This document shows, one piece after another, positions 35,810 to 46,900 of a stretch of DNA of 64,000 nucleotides (position 1 is its first letter; every line of letters starts with the position of its first letter). Source of the stretch: Dactylis glomerata (taxonomy: Eukaryota; Streptophyta; Magnoliopsida; Poales; Poaceae); assembly GCA_007115705.1 (NCBI GenBank), contig QXEO01000546.1, positions 7,988,570 through 8,052,569 of the forward strand. The letters are read 5' to 3'. Under the pieces are notes generated by a model. That model made no database searches and had not been told where the DNA came from. It saw nothing but the letters and a program-made list of their open reading frames with translations. A program made the translations under genes and the position numbers.

Positions 35810-38723
35810 TTCGCACTTTCTGCGCCTAGCTCAAAGGCGTTAAAGAAAAGTACTCTTGGGAGATAACCCAATGTTTTTACATTCAGCACTTTTTCTTTTA
35901 TTTGAGTCTTGGAAGTTATTACTACTGTAATAACCTCTCCTTATCCTTTTTATTTCGTTTTTGTGCCAAGAGAAGCCTCTAATTTAAGCGAGGTAAGATT
36001 TGGGGATGTTGCTGTCCTGAAACTGTTTTCGGTGCTGCACCGTAAAAATTCGTGAAAATTCTATGTATATCTTTTGGACCTGCTATTTCTTGTGCATATG
36101 CCCCAGGTTATATCCAAACTTTCATTAGTTGAACACTTTTTGATTTGAGCAACAGAAAACCCTCTAAAAAGTCGACATTTGTCAGCTGTTCTGTTTTGAC
36201 ATATTTCTGCCAATATTTGTGTTTGCCGCTTTATCGCTTTCTTTTTGAGTTCTTTTGATCACGAAACTTTTGGGGAAGTTGATACAGTAGTATATGCTTT
36301 ATATGTGGTGGATTTAGGTTGAAACCTGAAGGAAAAAGGGTTGATTCAATGTTATGCTTACACTAATGTTGCTAATAGATTTGTGTTTAGTTTTGTATGA
36401 AGGAAGTTTTCAAGTGTAGGGATCGGAGAGTGATGAGATGAGTTGAAGAATGGACAAAAGCTCAAGCTTGGGGATGCCCATGCATCACCCCAAGAAATAT
36501 CCAAGAAGTACAAGCGTCAAAGCTTGGGGATGCCCCCGAGGCACCCCTTCTTCATCGGCAAAAATCAGGTCACCTTTCAATACGCTATATTTTTATTGCT
36601 TCATGCATTATGCGTTTTTCTTGGAGCATCAGTTGGTTTTAGTTTTCAGTTTAGTTTAGTTTTGTTTGCTGCAATAAATGGTTGGACCCCAACAAATTTC
36701 TTTTGGAGAAGTTGCCTTGCTTTTCATTTGCCAAGAACACTCCGTTTTTCACTCTATCGTTTCAATGAGTGTTCTCTTTTTCTAGAACTGCGTTTAGCTT
36801 TCGATTTTTGCATTGATTTGTGTTCAGATCTTGTTATATATTTTCATAAAGGTGTATTTTTGCCTCTGATCTATATTGGTTTTCATCAAAAGAGGTGTTT
36901 ATAAAAAGTTTGAATGGTGTTGGAAAAGAGAAAAAGCTTTATGCAAAAAAGTGGTACAAGAAGGAGCTTGTGTAGACTGCGGCCTAGGCTTTTGCATGTC
37001 GTGCTTGATGTCTTTTTGATAGTATGCTTAGTGGTTTTGCTGTAGCATGACTTGTCTCAAATAACTGAGATTGCTTAATGAGCCTTTGAAAGAATCATGC
37101 GTTGTTTTAATTATTTGGAAGCATTATTTTGGTTTTCTCCTTGATGCTTTATTTGGGTTGACTTGGCGCATGCTCACACATGTTAGATTCTTACAAAGTC
37201 GCCAATAGCCTCTATGATCATTTAGTTTTTGAATTTTGATGCCATCTTATGCTTCTTTTAATGTCGCTTTGTCGCTTTGCATGATTATGGCCATTATTGC
37301 TCTCTTAGTTGGTCGCTCCCAGTCTTTTGCTAGCCCTCACCTTGTACTGAGTATGAGCTCTACTCGTGCATCCAACTCCTAAAAACCAAGTTTGCCAAAG
37401 TGTCCACCATACATACCTATTAGCAATTTGCTATTCCAAAGTACATTTGACTTGCTTTTATCTACTCTTCAAATTAAACTCTTACCAGTGTTATGCGAAA
37501 TTTGGTCAGTAAAGCTCTCACGAACCGGAAGGCACACTTTACTTTTTCTCGTTCTTAATTTTTTTGACATTATGGTCTCTTATGTTGAGTTGTTATGCTT
37601 GCAAGTTGTAAGTTGGGAATTAGCCCAGCCATGCCGTCATGGGGCAAGCTTTCAACATTGTACTTCTTATTTGAGTTGATATCGCGATCTTTTGTTTATG
37701 GATACTCGCGGTGTGAAATGAATTGGGAATCTTGCGGGATCATGGAGTTTGTATATGTGTTAGAGAAACGCCTGGGCCGCCAATCTAAGCCATGCATAAT
37801 TCATGGTGGAAATTTGCAGCATGCCCATAGTGGACATTCGACGACGCATCTCAAAATAAAAAGCTATACACATGGTAAATAAAAGAGATGTCGAGGTGTT
37901 CATTGCCTGCTTGTCCTGTCATTTTGATGTGGGCTTATTCCATGTCATTGGGCATGGAGGTACCCCGTTGGCGGTTCTCGATGATACGTGTATACTTACA
38001 ATGACAAGAGCTTGCTTGGGACTCTAAGTAAAGTAGCATGAGGTTTGGGTACTCGTATTCACGGGACACGAGGTTTTCAACTTATGATTTGTCAAGCATA
38101 TGCATAAATGTTCTCGCATTAACTTTAACCATTCAAGATGCTTATGATGGGGGCAATGAGATCTCAAAGCCGGTAAGTACCATAATTTTTGAAGGTTATA
38201 AACTTGCAATCACTGCTTCCCTCTGCGAAGGGCCTTTCTTTTACTTTTATGTTGAGTCACCACCTTCTATCTTTATGCACCATTAAGAGAGCATAGTTGT
38301 CATTCTGAGTACAATGTGTATTGTCCCAAAGTTTTCATTGATTGATTCATTTTGTTGGTTTCACTTGTTCTTAAATTATTTGTATCTAGTCGCCCTCTTA
38401 AACTTGAAGGTATCCTATGCATTTATGTTTTGCTCTCTCATTAAGGACAAGCTGAAAACCATTTGTATGTTTTTCCTTATGATTTGAACACACGCTTGAC
38501 TTTCATTGTTTCATTTTCATTATCTTTTGTTTGTATTCATTTTCATGTTATAACATGGTTGCTAAGTTTCTTCTATCAAGATTATGTCTTTCATGCCCAT
38601 GTTTTAAGTTCTTTTGATCCCAGCTCACAACGCTTACATATATGATCAAGATTGTGTAGGTGCATGTCACCTCAAAAATTATTTATTTTATTATCACTTA
38701 CCTACTCGAGGACGAGCAGGAGT
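35810..38723 (+). other. Element D long noncoding region replacing RT/integrase
   Basis: 2.9 kb, AT-rich, without a supported ORF (the longest open frame, 36443-36904, has no motif and no relation to env). It contains two internal PPT-like phrases (36463-36479 and 36519-36535). Members of this group are known to keep such long noncoding 3' regions. Confidence 0.6.
36463..36535 (+). other. Two internal PPT copies in element D
   Basis: CAAGCTTGGGGATGCCC at 36463-36479 and AAAGCTTGGGGATGCCC at 36519-36535 repeat the terminal PPT (38724-38738, AAGCTTGGGGATGC). The second is followed by CCGAGGCACCCC, so GGGG.TGCC pairs with GGCACCCC as a hairpin. They may act as central polypurine tracts. Confidence 0.65.
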
Positions 38724-38738
38724 TAAGCTTGGGGATGC
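38724..38738 (+). other. Element D 3' PPT
   Basis: TTAAGCTTGGGGATGC directly before the LTR TGATACG. Confidence 0.88.
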
Positions 38739-40383
38739 TGATACGTCTCAAACGTATCCATAATTTTTGATGCTCCATGCTTGTTTTTACACCATTTGCT
38801 TAGTGTTTTGTTACACTTCGTAGCACTTTTATGCATTTTCCGGAACTAACCTATTAATAAGTCGCCACAGTGCCAGTTCCCTATTTTTTGCTGTTTTTGT
38901 GTTTCAGAAAAGTTACACAGGAAATATTCTCAGAATTGGACGAAACCAAAGCCAGTCGCCCAGAATTTCACCAAAGCTTCCAGAGAACCGAAGAGGAGAC
39001 GGAGTGGGGCCACGAGGGCCCCACACAACAGGGCGGCGCGGCCTGGCCCCTGGCCGCGCCCCCTACGTGTGAGGTCGCCTCGGTCCACTCCTGACGATGC
39101 CCCTTCGCCTATAAAGACCCCCCGACGAGAAAAACCTAAATACCCAATCACTTTTCCAGAACACATCGCGATCCGCCGCCGCCGTCGACCCGAAGATCGG
39201 GAGGGTCCAGAAGCTCTTCCCGGCACCCTGCCGGAGAGGGGGAATCGCCACCGGAGGTCTTCTTCATCGCCATGCTTGCCTCCGGCGTGATGAGTGAGTA
39301 GTCTACCTTAGACTATGGGTCCATAGCAGTAGCTAGATGGTTGTCTTCTCCACCATGTGCTTCATGTTTAGATCTCATGAGCTGCCCTACATGATTGAGA
39401 TCACCGTTATGTAATTCTACATGTTTGGTTTGTTGGGATCCGATGAATATTAGTGTTATGCTTGAGTTGAAGTACTGAAATTTATCTTATGTTATCTCTA
39501 TGTTGTTTATGATCTTGCATGCTCTCCGTTGTTAGTAGCTATCTTGGCCGAGTAGTTGCTAGTGACTCCAAGAGGGGGTATTTATGCTCGATAGTGAGCT
39601 CATGCCTCTATTTAATCTGGGGGAGTGACAGAAACCTCTAAGGTTGTAGATGTGTTGTTGCTACTAGGGGGAAAACAACATTCATATGCTCGAGGGTATA
39701 TGCTTTGTTTACATTACACACTTTGCTTAATGCAATTATCTGTTGTTCGCAACTTAATACTTGTGGAGTTCTCGGATTGATTCGCCACAAGTGGATTATT
39801 AGTCATATATGCAGTTGGATGGCGGTCTATGTATTTTGTTGTAATGCCCAGAGTAAATCTCATAGTGATCCTCTCATCATATGCACGTTGTCTTTATTCT
39901 ATCAACTGCCCAACTGTAATTTGTTTACCCAGCATGTGATATTTTATCTTATGGAGAGACACCACTAGTGAACTGTGGACCCCGATCCTATTTCCATTAT
40001 ATTGCTATCACCTGTTTACTTTACTCACATTGTTTAGTTTACTCGCATACTATTACTATTTTCCACTCGATACGCTCATTCCTTTGTTTCAAGCAAACCG
40101 GTGAGATTGATAACTTCATCGTAAGTTGGGAGCAAAGTATTTGGTTGTGTTGTGTGCAGGTTCCACGTTGCAGCTGGCAAAGCAAAGCTTGGATGAGGCG
40201 CCTTATAAATTGTCCGGAGCTGTCGCAAGCTAGCAAGCATCACCTTCAGTCGTTTGGCTTCTTCCCCTTCGGATCGATAAACCTTGGTTTCTTACTGAGG
40301 GAAAACCTTGCTGCTATATTCATCATACCTTCCTCTTGAGGTTCCCAACTAGATGGTGAACATTAACCGTACCGCAAGCATCA
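38739..40383 (+). repeat. Element D 3' LTR
   Basis: 1645 bp, ends CGCAAGCATCA, followed by the TSD GAGTG and the resumed copia RNase H of G. Confidence 0.94.
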
Positions 40384-40739
40384 GAGTGCTCCCTGGAATG
40401 CGTTACCCCGTTCACATTCATTGTGATTACACGACCGCCATTACAGAAAGGGAGTTAGGGACTCACTCTGTAGACAAACCTGTAGTACGACGATACCATG
40501 TCAAAGGGAGTTAGGGACTCACTCTGTAGACAAACCTGTAGTACGACGATACCATGTCATAAGAGATTATGTAAAGGATGGTAGAATTAGTAAGCAAAGT
40601 ACACGCGGATCTGAATGTTGCAGAGCCGTTGGAGAAGCCTCTTCTTCTAGCTAAGTTTGATCCACACCTGCATTCGATGGATGTTAGATCATTACCAAAT
40701 GTAAACTAGATTATTTGTACTCCAGTGCAAGTGAGAGAC
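40384..40739 (+). pseudogene. Element G RNase H end and 3' untranslated region
   Basis: Continues the copia frame cut by D: HCDYTTAI (a decayed form of the usual LLCDNTGAI) and RRYHVI (usual KHV..KYHLIRE). It contains an exact 56-bp tandem duplication (40447-40558), whose length is not a multiple of three, so it shifts the frame. It ends in the copia PPT-like AAGTGAGAGAC. Confidence 0.75.
40447..40558 (+). repeat. 56-bp direct tandem duplication in element G
   Basis: Copies 40447-40502 and 40503-40558 begin AAAGGGAGTTAGGGACTC and look identical. Confidence 0.95.
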
Positions 40740-41498
40740 CAAAGGAGATATGCCCTAGAGGCAAATAATAAAAGTGTATTTTTTTGCCATATCTTATTTG
40801 TTCATAATATTATATGTCATGCTATAACTGTATTAAGAAGAAACATTAGTACACGTGCGACATATAAAGAAAACAGGTCCCTGATTAACTCTAGCTAACC
40901 AGCTCGTGTGTCATCTGATGATCAAGGTTTCGTGATCATGGGCAAATGCATCAATAAACATCGAGATCATGTTGGACATGATGGACACACACCCAAAGTA
41001 CTGTTAATGCAACTAGATTAGTCACAAATTCAATATTGCATCTAACTAAGAAACAAAGTAACCTGTTCCTTAGACCGTGAGGTCACACATAATCACTATA
41101 TCTAGAGGCTACTTTGATTGCATCAACCATCTCTACCGTAATAGGATTGACTGAAAATGTGTCTCTTGAGTATGCCAAAGGAGTAGGTTGAGACGTGTGC
41201 ACCAAGAGCGGGATTTGTCCATCCACGTGACGGATAGATACTCTGGGCCCACTCGGTGACAGTTGCATATATGAGCTTGCAAGCATGTGACTAGGTCACG
41301 GAGTATGCAATGTCATGAGACGAGTTGAAAGACTAGTCAGACGAGGGTGAACGCGATATGGAGATATCAGTGATCTAACCTCAGACAAGATCTAGTATCG
41401 TGTCACAAAGGGAATGGGATACTGCGTTTATGGATCAACGAACAGTTTCGTGGAATGCACAGGGGTCAGCACGATTTTCCAAAACTGATTGTTGATTA
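40740..41498 (+). repeat. Element G 3' LTR, first part
   Basis: Angela/WIS-like LTR: GGAGATATGCCCTAGAGGC, then GATCAAGGTTTCGTGATCATG. The first bases (usual TGTTGGAG) read CAAAGGAG, so the terminus is mutated. Cut by Helitron H2 at 41499; I do not find the rest of the LTR to the right. Confidence 0.75.
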
Positions 41499-41509
41499 CT
41501 AGTCATCAA

Positions 41510-41525
41510 CCGTGCTACTGCACGG
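41510..41525 (-). other. H2 3'-terminal hairpin
   Basis: Six-base stem, four-base loop, 11 bases from the CTAG end, at the same place as in H1 but with a different stem sequence. Confidence 0.82.
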
Positions 41526-42056
41526 GGTAGTAATTTTTTATGTAAAGTATAGATTATAGGAGGCTCCATTCACTACTTTTTGTTTAGGAATCCTTTTTCT
41601 TTTAAATTATGCGGGGCCAAAGATTTCTTTTTCAGAGGTGACTTCATAACCACATAATAGTTAATTTCACATTATATGTTAGATTACTTTGCGATGCTCC
41701 GAGCTTCAACTATCCTATGCCACACGTAATCGTAATGTTTTGTACACCCTCCTTTAGAATTATAAATCTTATTTAATTAATATGAAACCTGATCAATATT
41801 CTAAAAATAATATAGAAATGGACAACTTGAATAAAATATAGATTACATTTATCTTACATATTAATTATTCCTATGGAATTTTGTATTAATAACTAAACAA
41901 AAGTATATAAGATAAGGAGGAGGGATTTAATTAAACACCTTATTCTCTTGAGCGAGCTACTGAATCATCGAGGCAGAGTATGTTTCCACAGATGCTTCAC
42001 AATCTTAAACAAAGGTAAAAGAAAACAACTGAACATATGTCGTCATGCTTGGACGT
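41526..42056. other. H2 3' AT-rich part before element F
   Basis: No ORF or recognisable feature. It ends in GACGT (42052-42056), the target duplication of F. Confidence 0.6.
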
Positions 42057-42798
42057 TGTCGTGGGGATGACTTATGGGGCATGCCAGGGGCCGAGCTATC
42101 TGCCGGCTGGCGTCCCAGGAGTCTCCATGGCTCTAGGCGAGAAGACCAGCTCCGCCCGAAGGGCCGGCTGCGCCAGCAGCCGGCTGGCGATTCCACCGAG
42201 GAGAGCCGGAGCCGGGCGATAAAGACAAGAGCCCTCCAACGGCTGTTTCGCCGAAAGTGGCCTGGCCCCGACAAGATCGACAGAGGCAAAGGACGGGAGT
42301 GCGCACGCCACGACCGGGCTCAACCAATCAGCGATCAAGGAGCCTTCCCCATGAAAGGATCCGAGGCAAAAGGGAGGGCATATGCCTCCCAGATGCCGGT
42401 CCAAGGGGAAAATGCGCTTTATAAAGCGTGATCGTCAGAGCAGGGCCAGAGGATCACGCCGAGGATGCAGCCACGGAGGAGCCGGCAGCCGGACAAACTG
42501 CCACCTAACCTGTAACCAGACCCCCGCCTATATAAGGGGGTCTGGACCCTTAGACTAGGGAGATCCGATCTTCTTCTTCCTCCTCTAGCCCGAATAGCTC
42601 GAGGAGCATTGTAACCACTATCGAGATAATACAAAGCAAGCAGGAAGTAGGGGTTTTACCTCCATCATGGAGGGCCCTGAACCTGGGTAAACCGAGGTGT
42701 CTCCGTTGGCACAATCCCAAACCGTACCCATCGTCGCACCACCGTCGAGCCCCTTCGTTAAGCCACCCCATGGCTACTGTCTCCAAATTCCCACGACA
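42057..42798 (+). repeat. Element F 5' LTR
   Basis: TGTCGTGGGGATGAC to AATTCCCACGACA. It contains TATATAA (42529-42535) and the inverted pair AGCCGGCTG/CAGCCGGCT (about 42160-42190). Confidence 0.94.
42529..42535 (+). promoter_or_regulatory. TATA box of element F 5' LTR
   Basis: TATATAA followed by GGGGG; repeated at 51394-51400 and, in element C, at 29502-29508. Confidence 0.65.
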
Positions 42799-42799
42799 G

Positions 42800-42818
42800 T
42801 TGGCGCCCACCGTGGGGC
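42800..42818 (+). other. Element F primer-binding site
   Basis: TTGGCGCCCACCGTGGGGC, one base after the LTR; a standard PBS of Tat/gypsy elements in grasses. Confidence 0.9.
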
Positions 42819-42849
42819 AAAGCGCGGCGGCGAGCGGAGTCAAGTTCCG

Positions 42850-43900
42850 GCCGGGACCCTCATCGGCTCTCGGCGAGAAGGTCGCCTCCGGCCTTGTCTG
42901 GAGGTTCGGCACCTTCGACTGCGTCAGCGATAACTTGGCCCACTTTGGGGACGGCTTCGACAACAGCGGCTCCTTCCTCGATTTCGGCAGCCACCGCTTC
43001 TATGTCGCCAAGCCCTTCCTGGAGGAGGTGACCGACATCTTCGACCCTCTCAGTGACGGAGGCTCGAGCTGCGGTGAAAGCAGTGATCTTGGCGCCATGG
43101 TCGAGGTGATGGCCCTGGGAGAAGAGGAGGGTGGCGACTCACCGCGCCCGAGCGCCCGTCGCCCGAACGCCTTCTTCCATACGAGCAGGATGCTCCGCTC
43201 CCAGAGCAGGACGCCCCGGATGTCTCCGTGGTGGACTTGCGCGCACCCCTCAACCGCGTCATTGACCCCGCCCGGGTCACTGAGGCCCTGGAGCAGACGC
43301 GCCTCGTCCTCCTCAGCAAGGTGGCTGAGGACGAGGCCAACCGGCGCCGTGCGAGCACCACGCTCAGCGAGTTCTACGACGTGCATGGAGACGCACCGAC
43401 CGAGCTTGCTCATAACCCGCAGCGCGACTTTGTCACCGTGGGCCCTGGCCAGATCCAGCGGTCACCATCGGCAAGCCAAGGCCGCGGAGGGCGTGGACAG
43501 GGCGGCCATGCTCCGAGCTGCAACGCCCGAGGCCGCCGCGCCCAGCAAGGTGGCAGAGCAGGCAGGCCGCGCCAGGTCCCGGTGCCAGCGCCAGGGTCGG
43601 AGTCTCAGGCTCGCCCGCCGGCGCTGCACATCCATCTGTGGCTTGACCACGTCGAGGCGTTCCCCAAGGGATCTGCTAGCTCAAAGCGAGCGGCTTCTGA
43701 CCAAGGAGGCCCGGGGGCTGCCGGCGGCGGTCAGGGGCGCAAAGAGGGCAAGTACACCCTCGATGCTTCGCTTGACCAGCCGTGCAAATTCCACAACACC
43801 CCGGGCAGGGAAGCGACCCACTCCATGCGTCAGTGCCGGTTCATGAGAGAGATGGAGCAACGCGCTCGGCAGCTCCCTGGAACTTCACGAGCGCAGCCAG
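42850..43900 (+). pseudogene. gag: Element F gag, capsid core missing
   Basis: The N-terminal part reads in one frame to about 43160 (FRPGPSSALGEKVASG, DFGSHRFYVAKPFLEEV) and then shifts by one base into the pol frame (VVDLRAPLNRVIDPARVTEA). The central capsid segment with the W...F pattern found in gag of this lineage is absent; a Gly/Arg/Gln-rich stretch (43480-43740) leads straight to a zinc-knuckle-like CKFHNTPGREATHSMRQC (43783-43836). This suggests an internal deletion, leaving F without a working capsid. Confidence 0.65.
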
Positions 43901-46900
43901 TTGAAGGTCAGGAGGACCAACAGCATGACCCGGCTAGAGGCGAGCCGGACCAAGATGATGATTTCCCGGAGGATGTTGAGCAGTATCACATCTTTACCAC
44001 CCCAGGCAAAGATAAAAGGAATGACCTTTGGCATGAGGCAGAAGTGAACGCTGTTATGCCTGTAGAACCCCAGTTCATGCACTGGTCTGAGGCAGCCATC
44101 ACTTGGGGACTCGAGGACCATCCGCGACTGATGCCCAGTCCTGGAGAATACGCTCTGGTCCTGGACCCTGTCGTGTGCTCCGATACGCACATGTGCCAGT
44201 TCTCCCGCGTGCTCATTGATGGCGGCAGCAGCATTAACCTTCTTTACCGAAGCTCTCTGGAGAAGGTGGGCATCCCGCTTGCTCAGCTGAAACCGAGCTG
44301 GCTCACCTTCCATGGCATCGTGCCTGGGCATTCGTGCATCCCTTTGGGCAGGGTGCAGCTGGAGGTTCTCTTCGGGAAGAAAGGAAACAGCCGCTGCGAG
44401 CCCATCTGGTTCGAGGTGGTGGACATCAGCAGTCCCTACCATGCGCTACTTGGCCGTCCAGCCCTGGCTAAGTTCATGGCGGTGCCACATTATGCCTATC
44501 TGAAGATGAAGCTCCTAGGACCCACGGGTGTGATCACAGTCTCGGGAAGCTTCAAGAAGTCTCTGGCCTGCACCAAGGAGAGCTCACAGCTGGCGGAGGC
44601 ACTGGTCATCGCCGAGGAGAAGCGGCAGCTTCCACACCACATGGAGCTTGCCCAGCAAGATGTGCCGGTTCGCCAGTCACCGGTGGAGCAGTTCAAGCCG
44701 GCCAACGACACCAAGAAGATCCTGCTAGACGAGAGTGATCCCTCCAAGTACGTCATCATCGGCACCGGCCTGTCTGCCAAATAGGAAAGCGAGCTCACCA
44801 GCTTCCTCCATGAGAATCGGGACATCTTTGCATGGTCTCCAAAGGACATGCCAGGTGTGCCGAGGGAGCTGGCTGAGCACTCACTCAACATCCGGCCAGA
44901 TGCCAAGCCGGTCAAGCAACCGCTGCGGCGCTTTGTAGAAGAGAAAAGGAAAGCCATTGGTGAGGAGATTGCTCGCCTCCTCGCAGCCGGCTTTATCATG
45001 GAGGTATTTTACCCTGACTGGTTGGCGAACCCAATCTTAGTCTTGAAGAAGAATAACACTTGGCGTATGTGTATCGACTACACCAGCCTCAACAAGGCTT
45101 GCCCCAAGGATCCTTTTGCGCTACCGCGCATCGACCAGGTGATCGATTCTACAGCCGGTTGTGACCTGCTGTCCTTCCTGGATGCCTATTCAGGCTATCA
45201 CCAGATCCCGCTCTACCAGCCGGATCAGATCAAGACGTCCTTCATCACCCCGTATGGAGCCTACTGCTACGTCACCATGCCGTTTGGCCTGAAGAACGCT
45301 GGAGCCACTTACCAGCGAACCATGCAGTGATGCCTGCAAGGGAAGGTTGGGAGGAACGTGCACGCTTATGTGGACGACGTGGTGGTGAAGACCAATCAGA
45401 GCGGCACGCTCCTGGACGATCTCAAGGAGACCTTTGCCAACCTGCGGCGCTATCGCATGAAGCTCAATCCGGAGAAGTGCACCTTTGGCGTGCCGGCTGG
45501 ATAGCTCCTAGGCTATATCGTTTCCCAGCGAGGGATCGAGGCTAACCCCTCAAAGATAAAAGCCATCGAGGCCCTAGAGCCGCCCACCCAGCTCAGGGAC
45601 TTGCAGAAGTTTGCTGGTTGCTTGGCCTCGCTCAGCCGGTTCGTCAGCCGGCTCGGGGAGAAGGCCATGCCGCTGTACCAGCTGATGAAGAAGACGGACC
45701 ACTTCGTTTGGTCCCAGCGTGCTGATGATGCCTTCAATGACCTCAAGCGAGCCTAGTCTACCGCGCCAATCTTGGCGGCGCCGGCTCCGCGAGAGCCAAT
45801 GTTGCTCTACATCGCGGCTACTCCATGAGTCATCAGCGTCGTGATCGTGGTGGAGCGCACCGAGGAAGGCAAGGAGCTGCCGATTCAGCGCCCGGTGTAC
45901 TACCTGAGTGAGGTGCTCACTCTCTCCAAACAGAACTACCCGCACTACCAGAAGGTCGCATACGGCGTGTACATGGCGGCCAAGAAGCTAAAGCACTACT
46001 TCGAGGAGCATCCTATCACGGTGGTGAGTACCACTCCACTCTCGGAGATCATAGGGTGCAAGGATGCATCGGGCAGAGTGGCTAAATGGGCGATCGAGCT
46101 TGCCGCTCATACCATTCAGTATAAGCCCAGGATGACGATCAAGTCGCAGATCATAGCGGATTTCTTCGCTGACTGGGGAGAGCACCAGTACCTGCCGCCG
46201 GCTCCGGACTCAACCCACTGGCGCATGCACTTCGATGGCTCCAAGATGCTCAGGGGCTTGGGAGCCGGCGTCGTCCTCACTTCTCCCAAGGGAGACAAGC
46301 TGTAGTACGTGCTGCAAATGCACTTCCGCGCATCGAACAATGTCGCCGAATACGAGGCCCTGGTGCATGGGCTCAAGCTAGCCAAGGAGATTGGCATCCG
46401 GAGGATCCTCTGCTTTGGAGACTCCGACCTGGTGGTGCACCAGGTCTCAGGGGAATGGGACACCAAGGATGCCAACATGGCCTCCTACCGCTTCTACGTG
46501 CAGCAGCTCAGCGGATTCTTCGGGGGCTGCGAGTTCCACCATGTCCCCAGAGCAAACAACGACAAGGCGGACCGGCTATCCAAGATCGGCTCCACCAAGT
46601 AGGATATCCCAGCTGGGGTGTCGCTGGAAATCATCCGCAAGCCGTCCATCAAGCCCTCACCGGAATCTCCCTCCATCTACGTGCCTGGAGACCCCACCCT
46701 GGCTCAGGTGCCACCACCGGACCCGGGGGCTGCCGCCTCAGGGCTGAATGAAGCAGCCGGCCAGCCCAGTGCGGCCGGCTCGACGAAGGACTCGGGGGTT
46801 GTCGACTCCAGGTCAGCCCCCACAGCCGGCCAACCAGACGAGGCCGGCACGACGACGGACCCGGGGGCTGCTGATCCCCTGGTCGCCAGTGTCTTCCACA

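Larger units (their letters stand above)
31913..40383 (+). mobile_element. Element D: Athila-lineage Ty3/gypsy, gag-protease only
   Basis: A complete element with perfect TSD GAGTG (31908-31912, 40384-40388). The LTRs (1644-1645 bp) start TGATACGTCTCAAACGTATC, like the Triticeae Sabrina/WHAM/Fatima group. PBS and PPT are in place. Internally it codes gag and protease; RT, RNase H, integrase and env-like ORF are missing, and 2.9 kb of noncoding sequence follows protease. It is therefore non-autonomous. LTRs differ at about 50 positions by eye (about 3%). Confidence 0.92.

Noticed and set aside
36443..36904. 153-codon frame in the D noncoding region as a possible env-like gene
   Set aside because: Hydrophobic only because the DNA is T-rich; it starts across the internal PPT copies and has no signal peptide or env-like layout.
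43000..43413. Minus-strand frames opposite the F gag
   Set aside because: Shadows of a GC-rich coding strand; the plus-strand frames join known gag/pol sequence.
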